Positions 43,022 to 51,977 are shown, numbered from the stretch's first letter. The stretch: 64,000 bases of DNA from Nocardia rhizosphaerihabitans (GCF_014646295.1 NZ_BMNE01000009.1:157870-221869), one strand, 5' to 3'. Notes: a model not told the origin generated them from the sequence alone. Program-made: numbers and translations.

Positions 43022-44464
43022 TCACGGAGTGCGCGGTCCGCCTTCCCGATCGGCCGGGGTGTAGGGGATATTGGCGGCCCGGTTCTGGTCGACGCGGATC
43101 GCCCGGCCCAGTTGGGGGAACGCACGTTGGGCGCAGTCGGGCCGTTCACAGATCTTGCAGCCCGCGCCGATCGGGACCGCGGTGGTCTCGTCGTGGATCG
43201 GCAGCCCGTGGGAGTAGACGAGCTTCTCGGCGTAGGCGAGGTCGCACCCAAGGCCGATCGCGAAATCCCTTTTGGGAGAAAGGTATCCGGGTGTGCTCTC
43301 GTCGGTCGTGCGGGCCAGCCACAGGTACTTGCGCCCGTCGGGCATCTCGGCGATCTGGGTGCGGATCCGGCCCGGAGTGGTGAATGCCTCGTGCACCACC
43401 CACAGCGGGCAGCTGCCGCCGACCCGGGAGAAGTGGAAGGCGGTGGCGGACTGCCGTTTGGAGATATTGCCCGCGCGGTCGGTGCGGACGAAGAAGAACG
43501 GGACCCCGCGCTGGTTCGGGCGCTGCAAGGTCGAGAGCCGATGGCAGACGGTCTCGAAGCCGACCTCGAACATCGACGACAGCAGGTCGATGTCGTAGTG
43601 CAGTGCTTCGGCGGCGTCGCGAAACCTGGTGTAGGGCAGGATCAATGCCCCCGCGAAGTAGTTCGCCAGACCGATCCGCAACAGCTCACGGGAGCCGGCG
43701 GGCATGGTCTCCACCGACGCGGTGAGCGTGTCGATGGTGCCGGCATGGGTGAGGAACGCCAGCTGGGTGGCGAGCTGGAAGGCCCGCTGGCCGGGGGAGA
43801 GCCTGCGGGCGAGGGTGATCCGGCGAGCCTGCGGGTCGTAGACGCGCTTGGGGCCGGGGTCGGTGGGGTTGTCGGAGCGGATGGTGACGGTGATGTCATG
43901 GCGTTCGTGCAGCAGCCTGGTCAGCTGCAGATCCAGACCGCCGATGCTGAGCCGATTCTGGGTGAAAAGGTGCTCGGCGGCATGGTCGAGTTCGGGGATG
44001 TGGTTGCGCCGGTCGTAGAAGAAGTCGCGGACGTCCTCGTAGGGCATCGCCGTGCCGGGTTCCACGGTCGAGCCCTCGATGCCCGCGGAGAACTGTTCCA
44101 GCTGCTCGGTGGCTCCGCGCAGGCGCCGATGCAGGCTGACCAACAGCCTGGCCGCACCGGGTACCCGGGTCATCAGGTCGTCGAGTTCGGCGTTGGTGAC
44201 CGAGTAGGCGTCGGGGTCGTCGGCGAACACGTCCTGCAGGTCGGCCAGCAGCCGGGCGTCGGTGTCGGCGGCGAAGAAGCCCATGTCCAGGTCGAAGGTG
44301 GCGTTGAGCCGCAGCAGAACCTGCACGGTCAAGGGGCGCTGGTCGTTCTCGAGCTGGTTGACGTAGCTCACCGATAGCCCGAGCACCTTCGCCATCCCCG
44401 ATTGGGACAGCCCCCGTTGTTCACGCAGCGTCCGCAGCCGTGCGCCCGCGTACATCTTCTGCAT
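43022..44464 (-). CDS. prpR: Propionate catabolism regulator PrpR (ScfR/RamB family)
   Basis: A 480-residue regulator with an N-terminal XRE helix-turn-helix (RLRTLREQRGLSQSGMAKVL, GLSVSYVNQLENDQRPLTVQ), an IrrE/ImmA-like middle domain (FQLATQLAFLTHAGTIDTL, LLRIGLANYFAGALILPYTR) and a C-terminal short-chain-fatty-acyl regulator domain with Cys residues (GAGCKICERPDCAQRAFPQL), where the mycobacterial PrpR binds a 4Fe4S cluster. It is divergent from prpDBC, as Rv1129c is from prpDC in M. tuberculosis, which supports the name over RamB. The start is at 44464 or 44455; TAGATT upstream suggests a leaderless transcript. Confidence 0.88.
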   Translation of the reverse strand: MQKMYAGARLRTLREQRGLSQSGMAKVLGLSVSYVNQLENDQRPLTVQVLLRLNATFDLDMGFFAADTDARLLADLQDVFADDPDAYSVTNAELDDLMTRVPGAARLLVSLHRRLRGATEQLEQFSAGIEGSTVEPGTAMPYEDVRDFFYDRRNHIPELDHAAEHLFTQNRLSIGGLDLQLTRLLHERHDITVTIRSDNPTDPGPKRVYDPQARRITLARRLSPGQRAFQLATQLAFLTHAGTIDTLTASVETMPAGSRELLRIGLANYFAGALILPYTRFRDAAEALHYDIDLLSSMFEVGFETVCHRLSTLQRPNQRGVPFFFVRTDRAGNISKRQSATAFHFSRVGGSCPLWVVHEAFTTPGRIRTQIAEMPDGRKYLWLARTTDESTPGYLSPKRDFAIGLGCDLAYAEKLVYSHGLPIHDETTAVPIGAGCKICERPDCAQRAFPQLGRAIRVDQNRAANIPYTPADREGGPRTP

Positions 44465-44546
44465 AGCGCCCAATCTAGCAGCGGTGGCTTTCACAACTTA
44501 CGCAACTTCGCTGATTTTCGTCCACAAGATTTGGCATTTGCGGTGT

Positions 44547-44583
44547 GTTTCGCGGTAATCGCGCCGTGTGTAACGTGCGAAAC
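44547..44583. promoter_or_regulatory. Spaced inverted repeat in the prpR-prpD promoter region
   Basis: GTTTCGC (44547-44553) and GCGAAAC (44577-44583) are perfect inverted copies with centres 30 bases apart, about 40 bases upstream of the prpD start. TTTGGCATTTGCG at 44530-44542 resembles a RamB/PrpR half-site (TTTGC). Either could be the activator target. Confidence 0.4.
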
Positions 44584-44620
44584 AAGCAGTCGAAATTCAC
44601 CGCTCCTGGAGGCCGCCACC

Positions 44621-46123
44621 GTGAAGAACCATCTCGTCCGCACGCACCGTTCCGCCGAGGACTTCCCGCGAGAGGAACACCTCGCGTGGCGGATCGCCGA
44701 GGTTGCCACCGACGCGGTGCCGGTGCCCGCGGAGACCGAGGAGATGATCGTCAACCGGATCATCGACAACGCGGCGGTGGCGGCGGCCTCGATCACCCGC
44801 CGTCCGGTGGCCAACGCGCGCGCCCAGGCGCTGGCGCATCCCTACGGGCCCGGCGCCGCGGTGTTCGGTGTGCCCGGCCGGTTCTCCCCGGAGTGGGCGG
44901 CGCTGGCCAACGGAGTCGCGGTGCGCGAGCTCGACTTCCACGACACGTTCCTGGCCGCGGAGTACTCGCACCCTGGTGACAACATCCCGTCGATCCTCGC
45001 CGTCGCCCAGCACACCGGCCGCAGCGGCGCCGACCTGATCCGCGGTCTGGCCACCGGGTACGAGATCCAGGTCGACCTGGTGCGCGCGATCTGCCTGCAC
45101 GAGCACAAGATCGACCACGTCGCCCACCTCGGCCCCTCGGCCGCGGCCGGTATCGGCACCCTGCTCGGCCTGGACACCGAGACGATCTACCAGGCCATCG
45201 GGCAGGCCCTGCACACCACGACCGCCACCCGCCAGTCCCGCAAAGGCGAGATCTCGAGCTGGAAGGCCTACGCACCGGCCTTCGCCGGGAAGATGGCCGT
45301 CGAAGCGGTCGATCGCGCCCTGCGCGGTGAGGGCGCCCCTGCCCCGATCTGGGAGGGCGAGGACGGTGTCATCGCCTGGCTGCTGGGCGGGCCGAACGCG
45401 GAGTACTCGGTGCCGCTGCCCGGCCCCGGCGAGCCCAAGCGCGGCATCCTCGACACCTACACCAAGGAGCACTCGGCCGAGTACCAGAGCCAGGCGCCGA
45501 TCGACCTGGCCCGCCGGATGCGCGACCGCATCGGCGATCTCGACGAGATCGCCACGATCGTGCTGCACACCAGTCACCACACCCACTACGTCATCGGCAC
45601 CGGCTCCGGCGACCCGCAGAAGTTCGATCCGACGGCGTCGCGGGAAACCCTCGACCACTCGGTGATGTACATCTTCGCGGTCGCCCTGCAGGACGGCACC
45701 TGGCACCACGAGCGTTCCTACGCCCCCGAGCGCGCGCAGCGCCCCGACACCGTCGAGCTGTGGCGCAAGATCTCCACCGCCGAGGACCCGGAATGGACCC
45801 GGCGCTACCACTCCACCGACCCGAACGAGAAGGCCTTCGGTGCCCGCGCCGAGGTCACCTTGAAGAGCGGCGAGGTGATCGTCGACGAGCTGGCCGTCGC
45901 CGACGCCCACCCGCTGGGCGCCCGCCCGTTCGCCCGCGACCAGTACATCGCGAAGTTCCGCACGCTCGCCGAGGGTGTCATCGACCCGGCCGAGCAGGAC
46001 CGCTTCCTCGACGTCGCCCAGCGCACCCCCGACCTGTCCGCCGAGGAGCTGGGCCGGCTGAACTTCACCGTCTCCGACGAGGTGCTCGCCCGCGCGCCGA
46101 AGCTGCCGAAGGGATTGTTCTGA
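44621..46123 (+). CDS. prpD: 2-methylcitrate dehydratase
   Basis: Dehydrates 2-methylcitrate to 2-methyl-cis-aconitate in propionyl-CoA disposal. The 500-residue protein is a MmgE/PrpD family member: RIIDNAAVAAASITRRPVAN, ANGVAVRELDFHDTFLAAEY, HPGDNIPSILAVAQHTGRSG, LHEHKIDHVAHLGPSAAAGIG and SSWKAYAPAFAGKMAVEAVD. GGAGG lies 8 bases before the GTG at 44621; the upstream extension to 44402 overlaps prpR and is rejected. Its stop overlaps the prpB start. Confidence 0.94.
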   Translation: MKNHLVRTHRSAEDFPREEHLAWRIAEVATDAVPVPAETEEMIVNRIIDNAAVAAASITRRPVANARAQALAHPYGPGAAVFGVPGRFSPEWAALANGVAVRELDFHDTFLAAEYSHPGDNIPSILAVAQHTGRSGADLIRGLATGYEIQVDLVRAICLHEHKIDHVAHLGPSAAAGIGTLLGLDTETIYQAIGQALHTTTATRQSRKGEISSWKAYAPAFAGKMAVEAVDRALRGEGAPAPIWEGEDGVIAWLLGGPNAEYSVPLPGPGEPKRGILDTYTKEHSAEYQSQAPIDLARRMRDRIGDLDEIATIVLHTSHHTHYVIGTGSGDPQKFDPTASRETLDHSVMYIFAVALQDGTWHHERSYAPERAQRPDTVELWRKISTAEDPEWTRRYHSTDPNEKAFGARAEVTLKSGEVIVDELAVADAHPLGARPFARDQYIAKFRTLAEGVIDPAEQDRFLDVAQRTPDLSAEELGRLNFTVSDEVLARAPKLPKGLF

Positions 46124-47037
46124 TGACCGGCCTGCTGGCATCGGCGACTTCGGCCGCCGACAAGCGCACCGCGTTCCGGGCCGGTCTGGCTTCGGACCGG
46201 ATCCAGCGAATCCCCGGCGCGTTCAATCCGTTGGTGGCCAAGCTGATCCAGGAGATCGGCTTCGAGGGCGTCTACGTCTCGGGCGCGGTGGTCTCCGCCG
46301 ACCTCGCCCTGCCCGATATCGGGCTCACCACGCTGAGCGAGGTCACCGAGCGCGGCCGCCAGATCGCCAGGGTCACCGACCTTCCGGTCCTCATCGACGC
46401 CGACACGGGCTTCGGTGAGCCGATGAGCGCGGCCCGCACGGTCACCTTCCTAGAGGACGCCGGGATCGCCGGCGCCCACTTCGAGGACCAGGTCAACCCG
46501 AAGCGGTGCGGGCACCTCGACGGCAAGGCCGTGGTCCCCGTCGAAGAGATGGTGCGGCGCCTACGGGCAGCGGTCGCGGCGCGGCGGGACCCGAACTTCG
46601 TCCTCTGCGCCCGCACCGACGCCGCGGGCATCGAAGGCATCGACGCGGCGATCGACCGAGCGAAGGCCTACGCCGACGCGGGCGCGGATCTGATCTTCAC
46701 CGAAGCCCTCTCCGAAGCAGCCGAATTCGAGAAGTTCCGCGCGGCTGTCACGGCACCACTGCTGGCCAACATGACCGAATTCGGCAAGTCCGAGCTGATC
46801 TCGGCCCAGACGCTGGAGTCCATCGGCTACAACGCCGTCATCTACCCGGTCTCCACGCTGCGGCTGGCGATGTTCGCCGCGGAGGCCGGGCTGCGCGAGA
46901 TCTACGAGCAGGGCACCCAATCCGGTCTGCTCGACCGGATGCAGCACCGCAGCCGCCTCTACGAACTGCTGCAGTACGAGCGCTACAACGAATTCGATTC
47001 CGACATCTTCAATTTCGCTCTGGAAAGGGACCAGTGA
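46123..47037 (+). CDS. prpB: Methylisocitrate lyase
   Basis: Splits 2-methylisocitrate into pyruvate and succinate. The 304-residue protein has IPGAFNPLVAKLIQEIGFEG, the Mg-binding LIDADTGFG, HFEDQVNPKRCGHLDGKAVV with the catalytic Cys in KRCGH, CARTDAAGIEGIDAAIDRA and LANMTEFGKSELISA. The ATG overlaps the prpD stop (TGATG), and its own stop overlaps prpC the same way. M. tuberculosis lacks a dedicated prpB and uses isocitrate lyase, so its presence here is a difference. Confidence 0.95.
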   Translation: MTGLLASATSAADKRTAFRAGLASDRIQRIPGAFNPLVAKLIQEIGFEGVYVSGAVVSADLALPDIGLTTLSEVTERGRQIARVTDLPVLIDADTGFGEPMSAARTVTFLEDAGIAGAHFEDQVNPKRCGHLDGKAVVPVEEMVRRLRAAVAARRDPNFVLCARTDAAGIEGIDAAIDRAKAYADAGADLIFTEALSEAAEFEKFRAAVTAPLLANMTEFGKSELISAQTLESIGYNAVIYPVSTLRLAMFAAEAGLREIYEQGTQSGLLDRMQHRSRLYELLQYERYNEFDSDIFNFALERDQ

Positions 47038-48161
47038 TGACGGAGATCGCCGTACCGACCATCTACAAGGGACTCGCCGGTGTCGTCGTCGACACCACCG
47101 CGATCTCCAAGGTGGTCCCGGAAACGAACTCGCTGACCTACCGCGGCTACGCCGTGCAGGACCTGGCCGCGCACTGCTCCTTCGAGGAGGTGGCCTATCT
47201 GCTGTGGCGTGGTGAGTTGCCCGATCATGTCGAGCTGGAACGGTTCCGCCAGCAGGAGCGCGCGTCCCGGCGCGCGGACCGGTCGCTGCTGTCGCTGGTG
47301 GCGAAGATGCCCGACAACTGCCATCCGATGGACATCGTCCGCACCGCGATCAGCTACCTCGGCGCCGAAGACCCGGCCGAGGACGACAACTCGGCACAGG
47401 CCAACCGCGCCAAGGCACTTCGGATGCTCGCCGTGCTGCCGACCATCGTGGCCGCCGACCACCGGCGCCGCCACGGCCTGGATCCGATTGCGCCGCACTC
47501 GCATCTGGGATACGCGGAGAACTTCCTGAACATGTGCTTCGGTACGATCCCGTCGCGGGAGCTGGTGAAGGCGTTCGAGGTCTCGCTGATCCTTTACGCC
47601 GAGCACAGTTTCAACGCCTCGACCTTCGCGGCCAGGGTCGTCACCTCGACGCTGTCCGACATCTACAGCGCGGTCACCGCCGCCATCGGCGCGTTGAAGG
47701 GCCCACTGCACGGCGGCGCGAACGAAGCGGTCATGCACGACATGCTCGAGATCGGCGATCCCGCGCTGGCCGAGGAGTGGTTGCGCACGAAGCTGGCGCA
47801 CAAGGAAAAGGTGATGGGCTTCGGCCACCGGGTCTACAAGAACGGTGATTCCCGTGTGCCCACGATGAAAAGGGCGTTCCTGGACATCGCCGCCGCGACC
47901 GACGGCGGCAAATGGGTGCGGATGTACGAAACGCTCGAACACACCATGCACGAGGCCACCGGCATCAAGCCCAACCTCGACTTTCCGACCGGCCCCGCCT
48001 ATTACCTGCTCGGATTCGACATCGAGGTTTTCACCCCGATCTTCGTGATGAGCCGGATCACCGGCTGGACCGCGCACATCATCGAGCAGGGCGAATCCAA
48101 CGCCCTGATCCGGCCACTGAGCGAGTACGTCGGAGTGCCGCAACGGGCGGTCGTGGCCTAG
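47037..48161 (+). CDS. prpC: 2-methylcitrate synthase
   Basis: Condenses propionyl-CoA with oxaloacetate. The 374-residue citrate-synthase-family protein has TYRGYAVQDLAAHCSFEEVA, FLNMCFGTIPSRELVKAFEV, the catalytic His regions ILYAEHSFNASTFAARVVTS and GPLHGGANEAVM, GFGHRVYKNGDSR and the catalytic Asp region GIKPNLDFPTGPAYYLLGF. The GIKPNLDFPTGPAYYLLGFD segment is closer to methylcitrate than citrate synthases. ATG at 47037 is preceded by GGAAAGGGA. Confidence 0.94.
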   Translation: MTEIAVPTIYKGLAGVVVDTTAISKVVPETNSLTYRGYAVQDLAAHCSFEEVAYLLWRGELPDHVELERFRQQERASRRADRSLLSLVAKMPDNCHPMDIVRTAISYLGAEDPAEDDNSAQANRAKALRMLAVLPTIVAADHRRRHGLDPIAPHSHLGYAENFLNMCFGTIPSRELVKAFEVSLILYAEHSFNASTFAARVVTSTLSDIYSAVTAAIGALKGPLHGGANEAVMHDMLEIGDPALAEEWLRTKLAHKEKVMGFGHRVYKNGDSRVPTMKRAFLDIAAATDGGKWVRMYETLEHTMHEATGIKPNLDFPTGPAYYLLGFDIEVFTPIFVMSRITGWTAHIIEQGESNALIRPLSEYVGVPQRAVVA

Positions 48162-48323
48162 CTCGCCGGGGAGTCGCCTTGTCTCCGAAGGTGATTCGGT
48201 GGTGACCGGATGAAGCCGGAAGCGGCCGTCTCCGCGCCGCGCGGCGGTATCGTGAGGCGAATCGCCGTGGCGAAGTGAGCAGGTCGAGGGCGGCGACCTA
48301 CTAGTGGAACTGGGGGAGAGTCG

Positions 48324-49310
48324 ATGACCGGTGCCGAACGACCCACGACCGACGGGCAGCCGACCCCGTTGATCTCCCGGACTCCGTCGGTCGCGCAGAG
48401 TCTGCGGACCCACGCGAGTCGGGGAGTGCCGTTCTCGGTCGAGTTCAATCCGCCGCGTGATGCCGCGGGTGAGGCGAGGCTGTGGCGGACGGTGCGCGAG
48501 TTCGAGCGGATGCACCCGGCGTTCGTGTCGATGACCTACGGTGCGGGCGGGTCGACCAAGGACCGCACCGCGCGGATCACCGGTGAGCTCGCCACCGAGA
48601 CCACCCTGCTGCCGGTCGCGCACCTCACCGCCGTCGGGCACAGCGTCGCGGAGTTGCGCGAACTGATCGGCTCCTACGCCGATTCCGGCATCCGCAACGT
48701 GCTCGTCCTGCGCGGCGATCCGCCGGGTGATCCGCTCGGTGAGTGGCGCAAGCATCCCGAGGGCGTCGAGTTTGCCGAGGAATTGGTGCGCATCGTGCGC
48801 GACCTCGGTGACTTCCACGTCGGTGTCGCCTCGTTCCCGCAGGGCCACCACCGCTCGCCCGACCTCGATCACGACACCCGTCACCTCGTCGCGAAACTGC
48901 GTGCGGGCGCGGAGTATTCGATCACGCAGATGTTCTTCGACGTGGAGCACTACCTGCGCCTGCGCGACCGGGTGCTGGCCGCCGACCCGATCGAGGGCGC
49001 CAAGCCGATCATCCCCGAGCTGATGCCGATCACTTCACTGCGTACCGTCCAGCGCGCGGAAGAGCTGAGCGGCCGGTCGCTGCCGAAGCGGCTGATGGAA
49101 CGCCTGCGCCGCGCCGCGGGGGACGGGCCGGAGGAGAACCTCGCCGCCGTGCGGGCCGAGGGAATCGACATCGCGACGGAGATGACCCGACGTCTGATCG
49201 ACGAGGGCGCCCCCTGCCTGCACTTCATCACCCTGAACTTCGCGAAGGCGACCAGCGAAGTCCTCGGCAACCTCGGCTACGGAGTGACGGCCGCGCCGAT
49301 CAGCGCCTGA
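48324..49310 (+). CDS. metF: Methylenetetrahydrofolate reductase
   Basis: Reduces 5,10-methylene-THF to 5-methyl-THF for methionine synthesis. The 328-residue TIM barrel shows FSVEFNPPRDAAGEARLWRT (with the catalytic Glu), VSMTYGAGGSTKDRT, HLTAVGHSVAELRELIGSYA, VLVLRGDPPGDP, VASFPQGHHRSPDLDHDTRH, ITQMFFDVEHYLRLRDR and PELMPITSLRTVQR. GGGGGAGA is placed before the ATG at 48324. The catalytic and FAD-binding segments are intact. No riboswitch-like fold was recognised in the 162 bases upstream. Confidence 0.92.
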   Translation: MTGAERPTTDGQPTPLISRTPSVAQSLRTHASRGVPFSVEFNPPRDAAGEARLWRTVREFERMHPAFVSMTYGAGGSTKDRTARITGELATETTLLPVAHLTAVGHSVAELRELIGSYADSGIRNVLVLRGDPPGDPLGEWRKHPEGVEFAEELVRIVRDLGDFHVGVASFPQGHHRSPDLDHDTRHLVAKLRAGAEYSITQMFFDVEHYLRLRDRVLAADPIEGAKPIIPELMPITSLRTVQRAEELSGRSLPKRLMERLRRAAGDGPEENLAAVRAEGIDIATEMTRRLIDEGAPCLHFITLNFAKATSEVLGNLGYGVTAAPISA

Positions 49311-49361
49311 AGTTCACGACGCTACGATCGGGTCACCGGGCCGCCTCAGGGAGGACGCGCA

Positions 49362-49943
49362 GTGATTCTGACCGACCGCATCGCACGCGGTGTCGCCGCC
49401 GGCGAGGTTTCGACGGTGTTCCGGCGCTGGGCGGCACCCAGAGTTCGGGTCGGCGGCACCCTGCACACCAGCGCCGGGATCGTCGAGATCGTCCGCGTCG
49501 ACCGGATCGAGCCACACGAGATCTCGAACGCCGCCGCGCACCGCGCCGGAGAGCGTGACGCCGAAGCCGTGAAAGCCGCCCTGCGTGGCTCTCCGCAAGA
49601 TCCGGTCTTCCGGATCGAGGTCCGCTACGTAGGGCCCGACGAACGGGTGGCGTTGAGGAGCGATGCGGACTTGTCCTCGCAGGACGTTGCCGAGATCTCC
49701 GCGGCGCTGGCCCGGCTGGACAAGGCGAGTCGCCGGGGACCATGGACAGATATGGTTCTCGCTGCCGTGGCGGAGCATCCCGGTCGCCGTGCGGCCGATC
49801 TGGCGGAGCGTCTCGGCAGAGACAAGGATTCGTTCAAGCTCGACGTACGGAAGCTGAAGAATCTCGGCCTGACCCACAGCTTGGAGACCGGCTACGAGAT
49901 CTCACCGCGCGGCGCGGCGTATCTGCGTGCCATCGCTGGCTGA
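49362..49943 (+). CDS. ASCH-like domain fused to a winged helix-turn-helix
   Basis: A 193-residue protein from GTG 49362 (GGAGG 8 bases upstream). The N-terminal 70 residues (ILTDRIARGVAAGEVSTVFR, RWAAPRVRVGGTLHTSAGIV, EIVRVDRIEPHEIS) have the look of an ASCH/PUA-like RNA-binding beta-barrel. The C-terminal 70 residues (MVLAAVAEHPGRRAADLAER, LGRDKDSFKLDVRKLKNLGL, THSLETGYEISPRGAAYLRA) are a winged helix of the MarR/ArsR kind. A nucleic-acid-responsive regulator is plausible. No operon partner is evident; metF ends 51 bases upstream. Confidence 0.6.
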   Translation: MILTDRIARGVAAGEVSTVFRRWAAPRVRVGGTLHTSAGIVEIVRVDRIEPHEISNAAAHRAGERDAEAVKAALRGSPQDPVFRIEVRYVGPDERVALRSDADLSSQDVAEISAALARLDKASRRGPWTDMVLAAVAEHPGRRAADLAERLGRDKDSFKLDVRKLKNLGLTHSLETGYEISPRGAAYLRAIAG

Positions 49944-50006
49944 GAGTTCGTCCCAGTCGTACCGTTGGATTCGGGAGATCAGTCACCGTCGACGAGGAGG
50001 CTACTC

Positions 50007-50207
50007 ATGTATGCAGCGAAGGGCGACCGGCTGGTCGTGCATGGCAGGGTCGTCGGGCAACACGATCATGTTGTCGAGATCGTCGAAGTACTCGGCCACG
50101 ACGGCGCGCCTCCCTACCGGGTGCGGGCTGAAGATGGCCACGAGAGCATCATGTCGCCCGGGACCGACGCCCAGGTGGTGCATCGCGAGGCCTCGGAATC
50201 CGAGTAG
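50007..50207 (+). CDS. DUF1918 domain-containing protein (66 aa)
   Basis: MYAAKGDRLVVHGRVVGQHD, then HVVEIVEVLGHDGAPPYRVR and AEDGHESIMSPGTDAQVVHR. The AxxGDRLVVHG start and the GxPPYxVRxxDGHE segment define DUF1918, a small SH3-like barrel common in actinobacteria, often stress- or dormancy-associated. GAGGAGG lies 7 bases before the ATG. Function unknown. Confidence 0.88.
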   Translation: MYAAKGDRLVVHGRVVGQHDHVVEIVEVLGHDGAPPYRVRAEDGHESIMSPGTDAQVVHREASESE

Positions 50208-50402
50208 GCCCGGTCGACAAGGTATGCCGGGATCGTGGAGCGCGGGGGACGGGCACAGGCTGTGGCCCGGTGGGGGTGAACACTTCGCCGGTCGCGGGCA
50301 CGGCGGGCGGACCGACCGGCCGCAGTCCGGTGCTGCCCGCCCCTGCGGAACCCCGAGCGGAGGTGGTGATGCGCGCCCGGTGACGCCACCCGGCTCGCGG
50401 CC

Positions 50403-50965
50403 TCAGGCTGAGCAAAGAATGGCTGCCGCCGGACTAGGTCCGCAGTGCCGCGGACGAAGCTCGCCGGTGGATTCCGGGTGCTGCTCCTGTCCGGTTGTGG
50501 CGGACCAGCCGGCGAGCAGCTTCAGGCTCTCCTCGGCGGCGGTTGCAGGGGGCGCGCTGTAGACGACCACGCTCAGGCCGCTGTCATCCGGCAGGGCATG
50601 GTCTCCTGGTCGAGTACCAGGTCGCCGACGAGCGGATGGTTGAGGCGCTTGGTGCTCTGGCTGAAGGCATAGACGTCCTGGGAGCCCCACATCACGCGGA
50701 AAGCGTCACTGCGGGTAAACAGTTCACCGATCAGGTTCGACAGCTCCCGGTCGTAGGGGTTCTTCCCGGCCTCGGTGCGCAGCGCGCCGACGGCGAAGCG
50801 GGCCATCCGTTCCCAGTCGAGGTAGAACCGCCTCGCCGCGGGGCTGAGGAACGCGAACCGGGCGACGTTCGCCCCGCAGGTCGCATCGGCGTACATCTCC
50901 GATTACAGGGCCCGGCCCAGCGGGTTGGCGGCCAGCGTTTCGAGGCGGTTGTTCATGACGGAAGC
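50403..50965 (-). pseudogene. Remnant of MmyB-type XRE regulator (HTH lost, nonsense codon and frameshift)
   Basis: The C-terminal ligand domain of MmyB-like regulators is recognisable across broken frames. NRLETLAANPLGRAL is followed by TAA at 50905-50903 where the family has Tyr, then SEMYADATCGANVARFAFLS, ARRFYLDWERMARFAVGALR, DRELSNLIGELFTRSDAFRV and KRLNHPLVGDLVLDQETMP. Near 50595 the frame shifts and DDSGLSVVVYSAPPATAAEE and SLKLLAGWSA continue it. The whole N-terminal helix-turn-helix (about 100 residues) is missing at about 50965. At least three lesions make this a clear pseudogene. Confidence 0.8.
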
Positions 50966-50975
50966 AAGACGACGA

Positions 50976-51142
50976 TGACGCAATACGGGATGAGTGAAGC
51001 CTGGGCGCAGGGCCTGGCAGACATGGCCATCGCCCAGAATGCCGGCATCTACGACGCCGAGCAGAAGTCCCTGACCTCGCCCGCCCCTACCGACTTCCGC
51101 CAGTGGTGTCGCGAGGTGCTGAAGCCCGCCGTCCTGGCCTGA
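50976..51142 (+). pseudogene. 3' remnant of an NmrA/NAD(P)-binding (SDR-like) gene
   Basis: MTQYGMSEAWAQGLADMAIA, QNAGIYDAEQ and TPTDFRQWCREVLKPAVL-like residues form the typical C-terminal 55 residues of NmrA-like NAD(P)H-binding proteins that end in a FxxWxxxVLxPAV motif. The nucleotide-binding N-terminus (over 200 residues) is absent. It abuts the 5' end of the MmyB remnant on the opposite strand, as if one deletion removed both N-termini and the shared promoter. Confidence 0.6.
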
Positions 51143-51207
51143 ACCCCCGCGCATAACGCGAGCTGCTCGGCTTTCCGTCGATGGGCGAGGGTGATGATTC
51201 CCCGGTG

Positions 51208-51891
51208 TCAGCCTTCTTGCTCTGTCAGTGCGGCCGTCGTCAGGGTGAGGTGTCGAGTCAGTATGTCGGCGGCAGTGTCGGGGTCACGGGCCAGCGCTGC
51301 CTCCTCCAATCGGCGATGCTCGTCGATGCCGTCGCGCCCAGGGGTGCGCTGTGCCGACCAGCGGCGGGCCAGCTCGCTCGCGACCCACAGCCGGTCGAAG
51401 GTTTCCAGTAGCACCGGGTTGCCGCACCCTTCCAAGAGTGTGCGATGGAATACCCGATGGGCCTCGGCCCATTCTTCGCTGTAGTACTCGCCATCCTGCG
51501 GGGTGAATGCCGGGGTGCGCGCCAAGCGGTGGTGGGCGGCCCGTACGTCGCTTTCCCAGTTGACGTCACCACGTTCGATCGACATGCGTAGCAGGACTGG
51601 CTCGATGGTCCGGCGGGCCTCCCCGATCTGTTGCCAGCGGTGAGCGGTAAAAGCTGGGACCGCGAAGCCGCGATTGGTCAGCCGTTCGGCCAGGCCCTCG
51701 CCGACCAGCCGAACCAGCGCCTCGCGCACCACGGCCAGGCTCACGCCGTGTTGCCTGGCTAGATCCTGCGGCTTGAGCGCGTCACTGGGCGCGTACTCGC
51801 CGCGCATGATCGCGTTCCGCAGTTGTGCGTAGACCTGCTCGGAAAGCATCTGCTTCGCCGGCTGGGTCGGGGTGGGGGTTGTCCGCGTCAT
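51208..51891 (-). CDS. GntR family (FadR/FCD subfamily) transcriptional regulator
   Basis: A 227-residue regulator. The winged helix reads LSEQVYAQLRNAIMRGEYAP, LKPQDLARQHGVSLAVVREA and LVRLVGEGLAERLTNRGFAV. The C-terminal FCD domain contains ARRTIEPVLLRMSIERGD, HRVFHRTLLEGCGNPVLLET and EHRRLEEAALARDPDTAADI, THRL-type His residues for a metal. Start is ATG 51891, or GTG 51894 one codon earlier. It is divergent from the PEBP-SDR operon, with a perfect inverted repeat between them. Confidence 0.9.
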   Translation of the reverse strand: MTRTTPTPTQPAKQMLSEQVYAQLRNAIMRGEYAPSDALKPQDLARQHGVSLAVVREALVRLVGEGLAERLTNRGFAVPAFTAHRWQQIGEARRTIEPVLLRMSIERGDVNWESDVRAAHHRLARTPAFTPQDGEYYSEEWAEAHRVFHRTLLEGCGNPVLLETFDRLWVASELARRWSAQRTPGRDGIDEHRRLEEAALARDPDTAADILTRHLTLTTAALTEQEG

Positions 51892-51903
51892 CACTCAATC
51901 ATA

Positions 51904-51922
51904 GATGATTTACAAAATCATC
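51904..51922. promoter_or_regulatory. GntR operator candidate, 8-bp inverted repeat
   Basis: GATGATTT and AAATCATC are perfect inverted copies with a 3-base spacer, 13 bases upstream of the GntR start codon and 56 bases upstream of the PEBP start. AT content is high. Position and form fit an autoregulatory FCD-type operator. Confidence 0.6.
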
Positions 51923-51977
51923 GATTATTTCTGATATCGTCGATCTTGTTCGTCTGGTACGACTCGAAAGGCGCGAC

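Noticed and set aside
48162..48323. SAM or cobalamin riboswitch upstream of metF
   Set aside because: The 162-base leader shows none of the conserved boxes of these riboswitches and no clear terminator/antiterminator pair.
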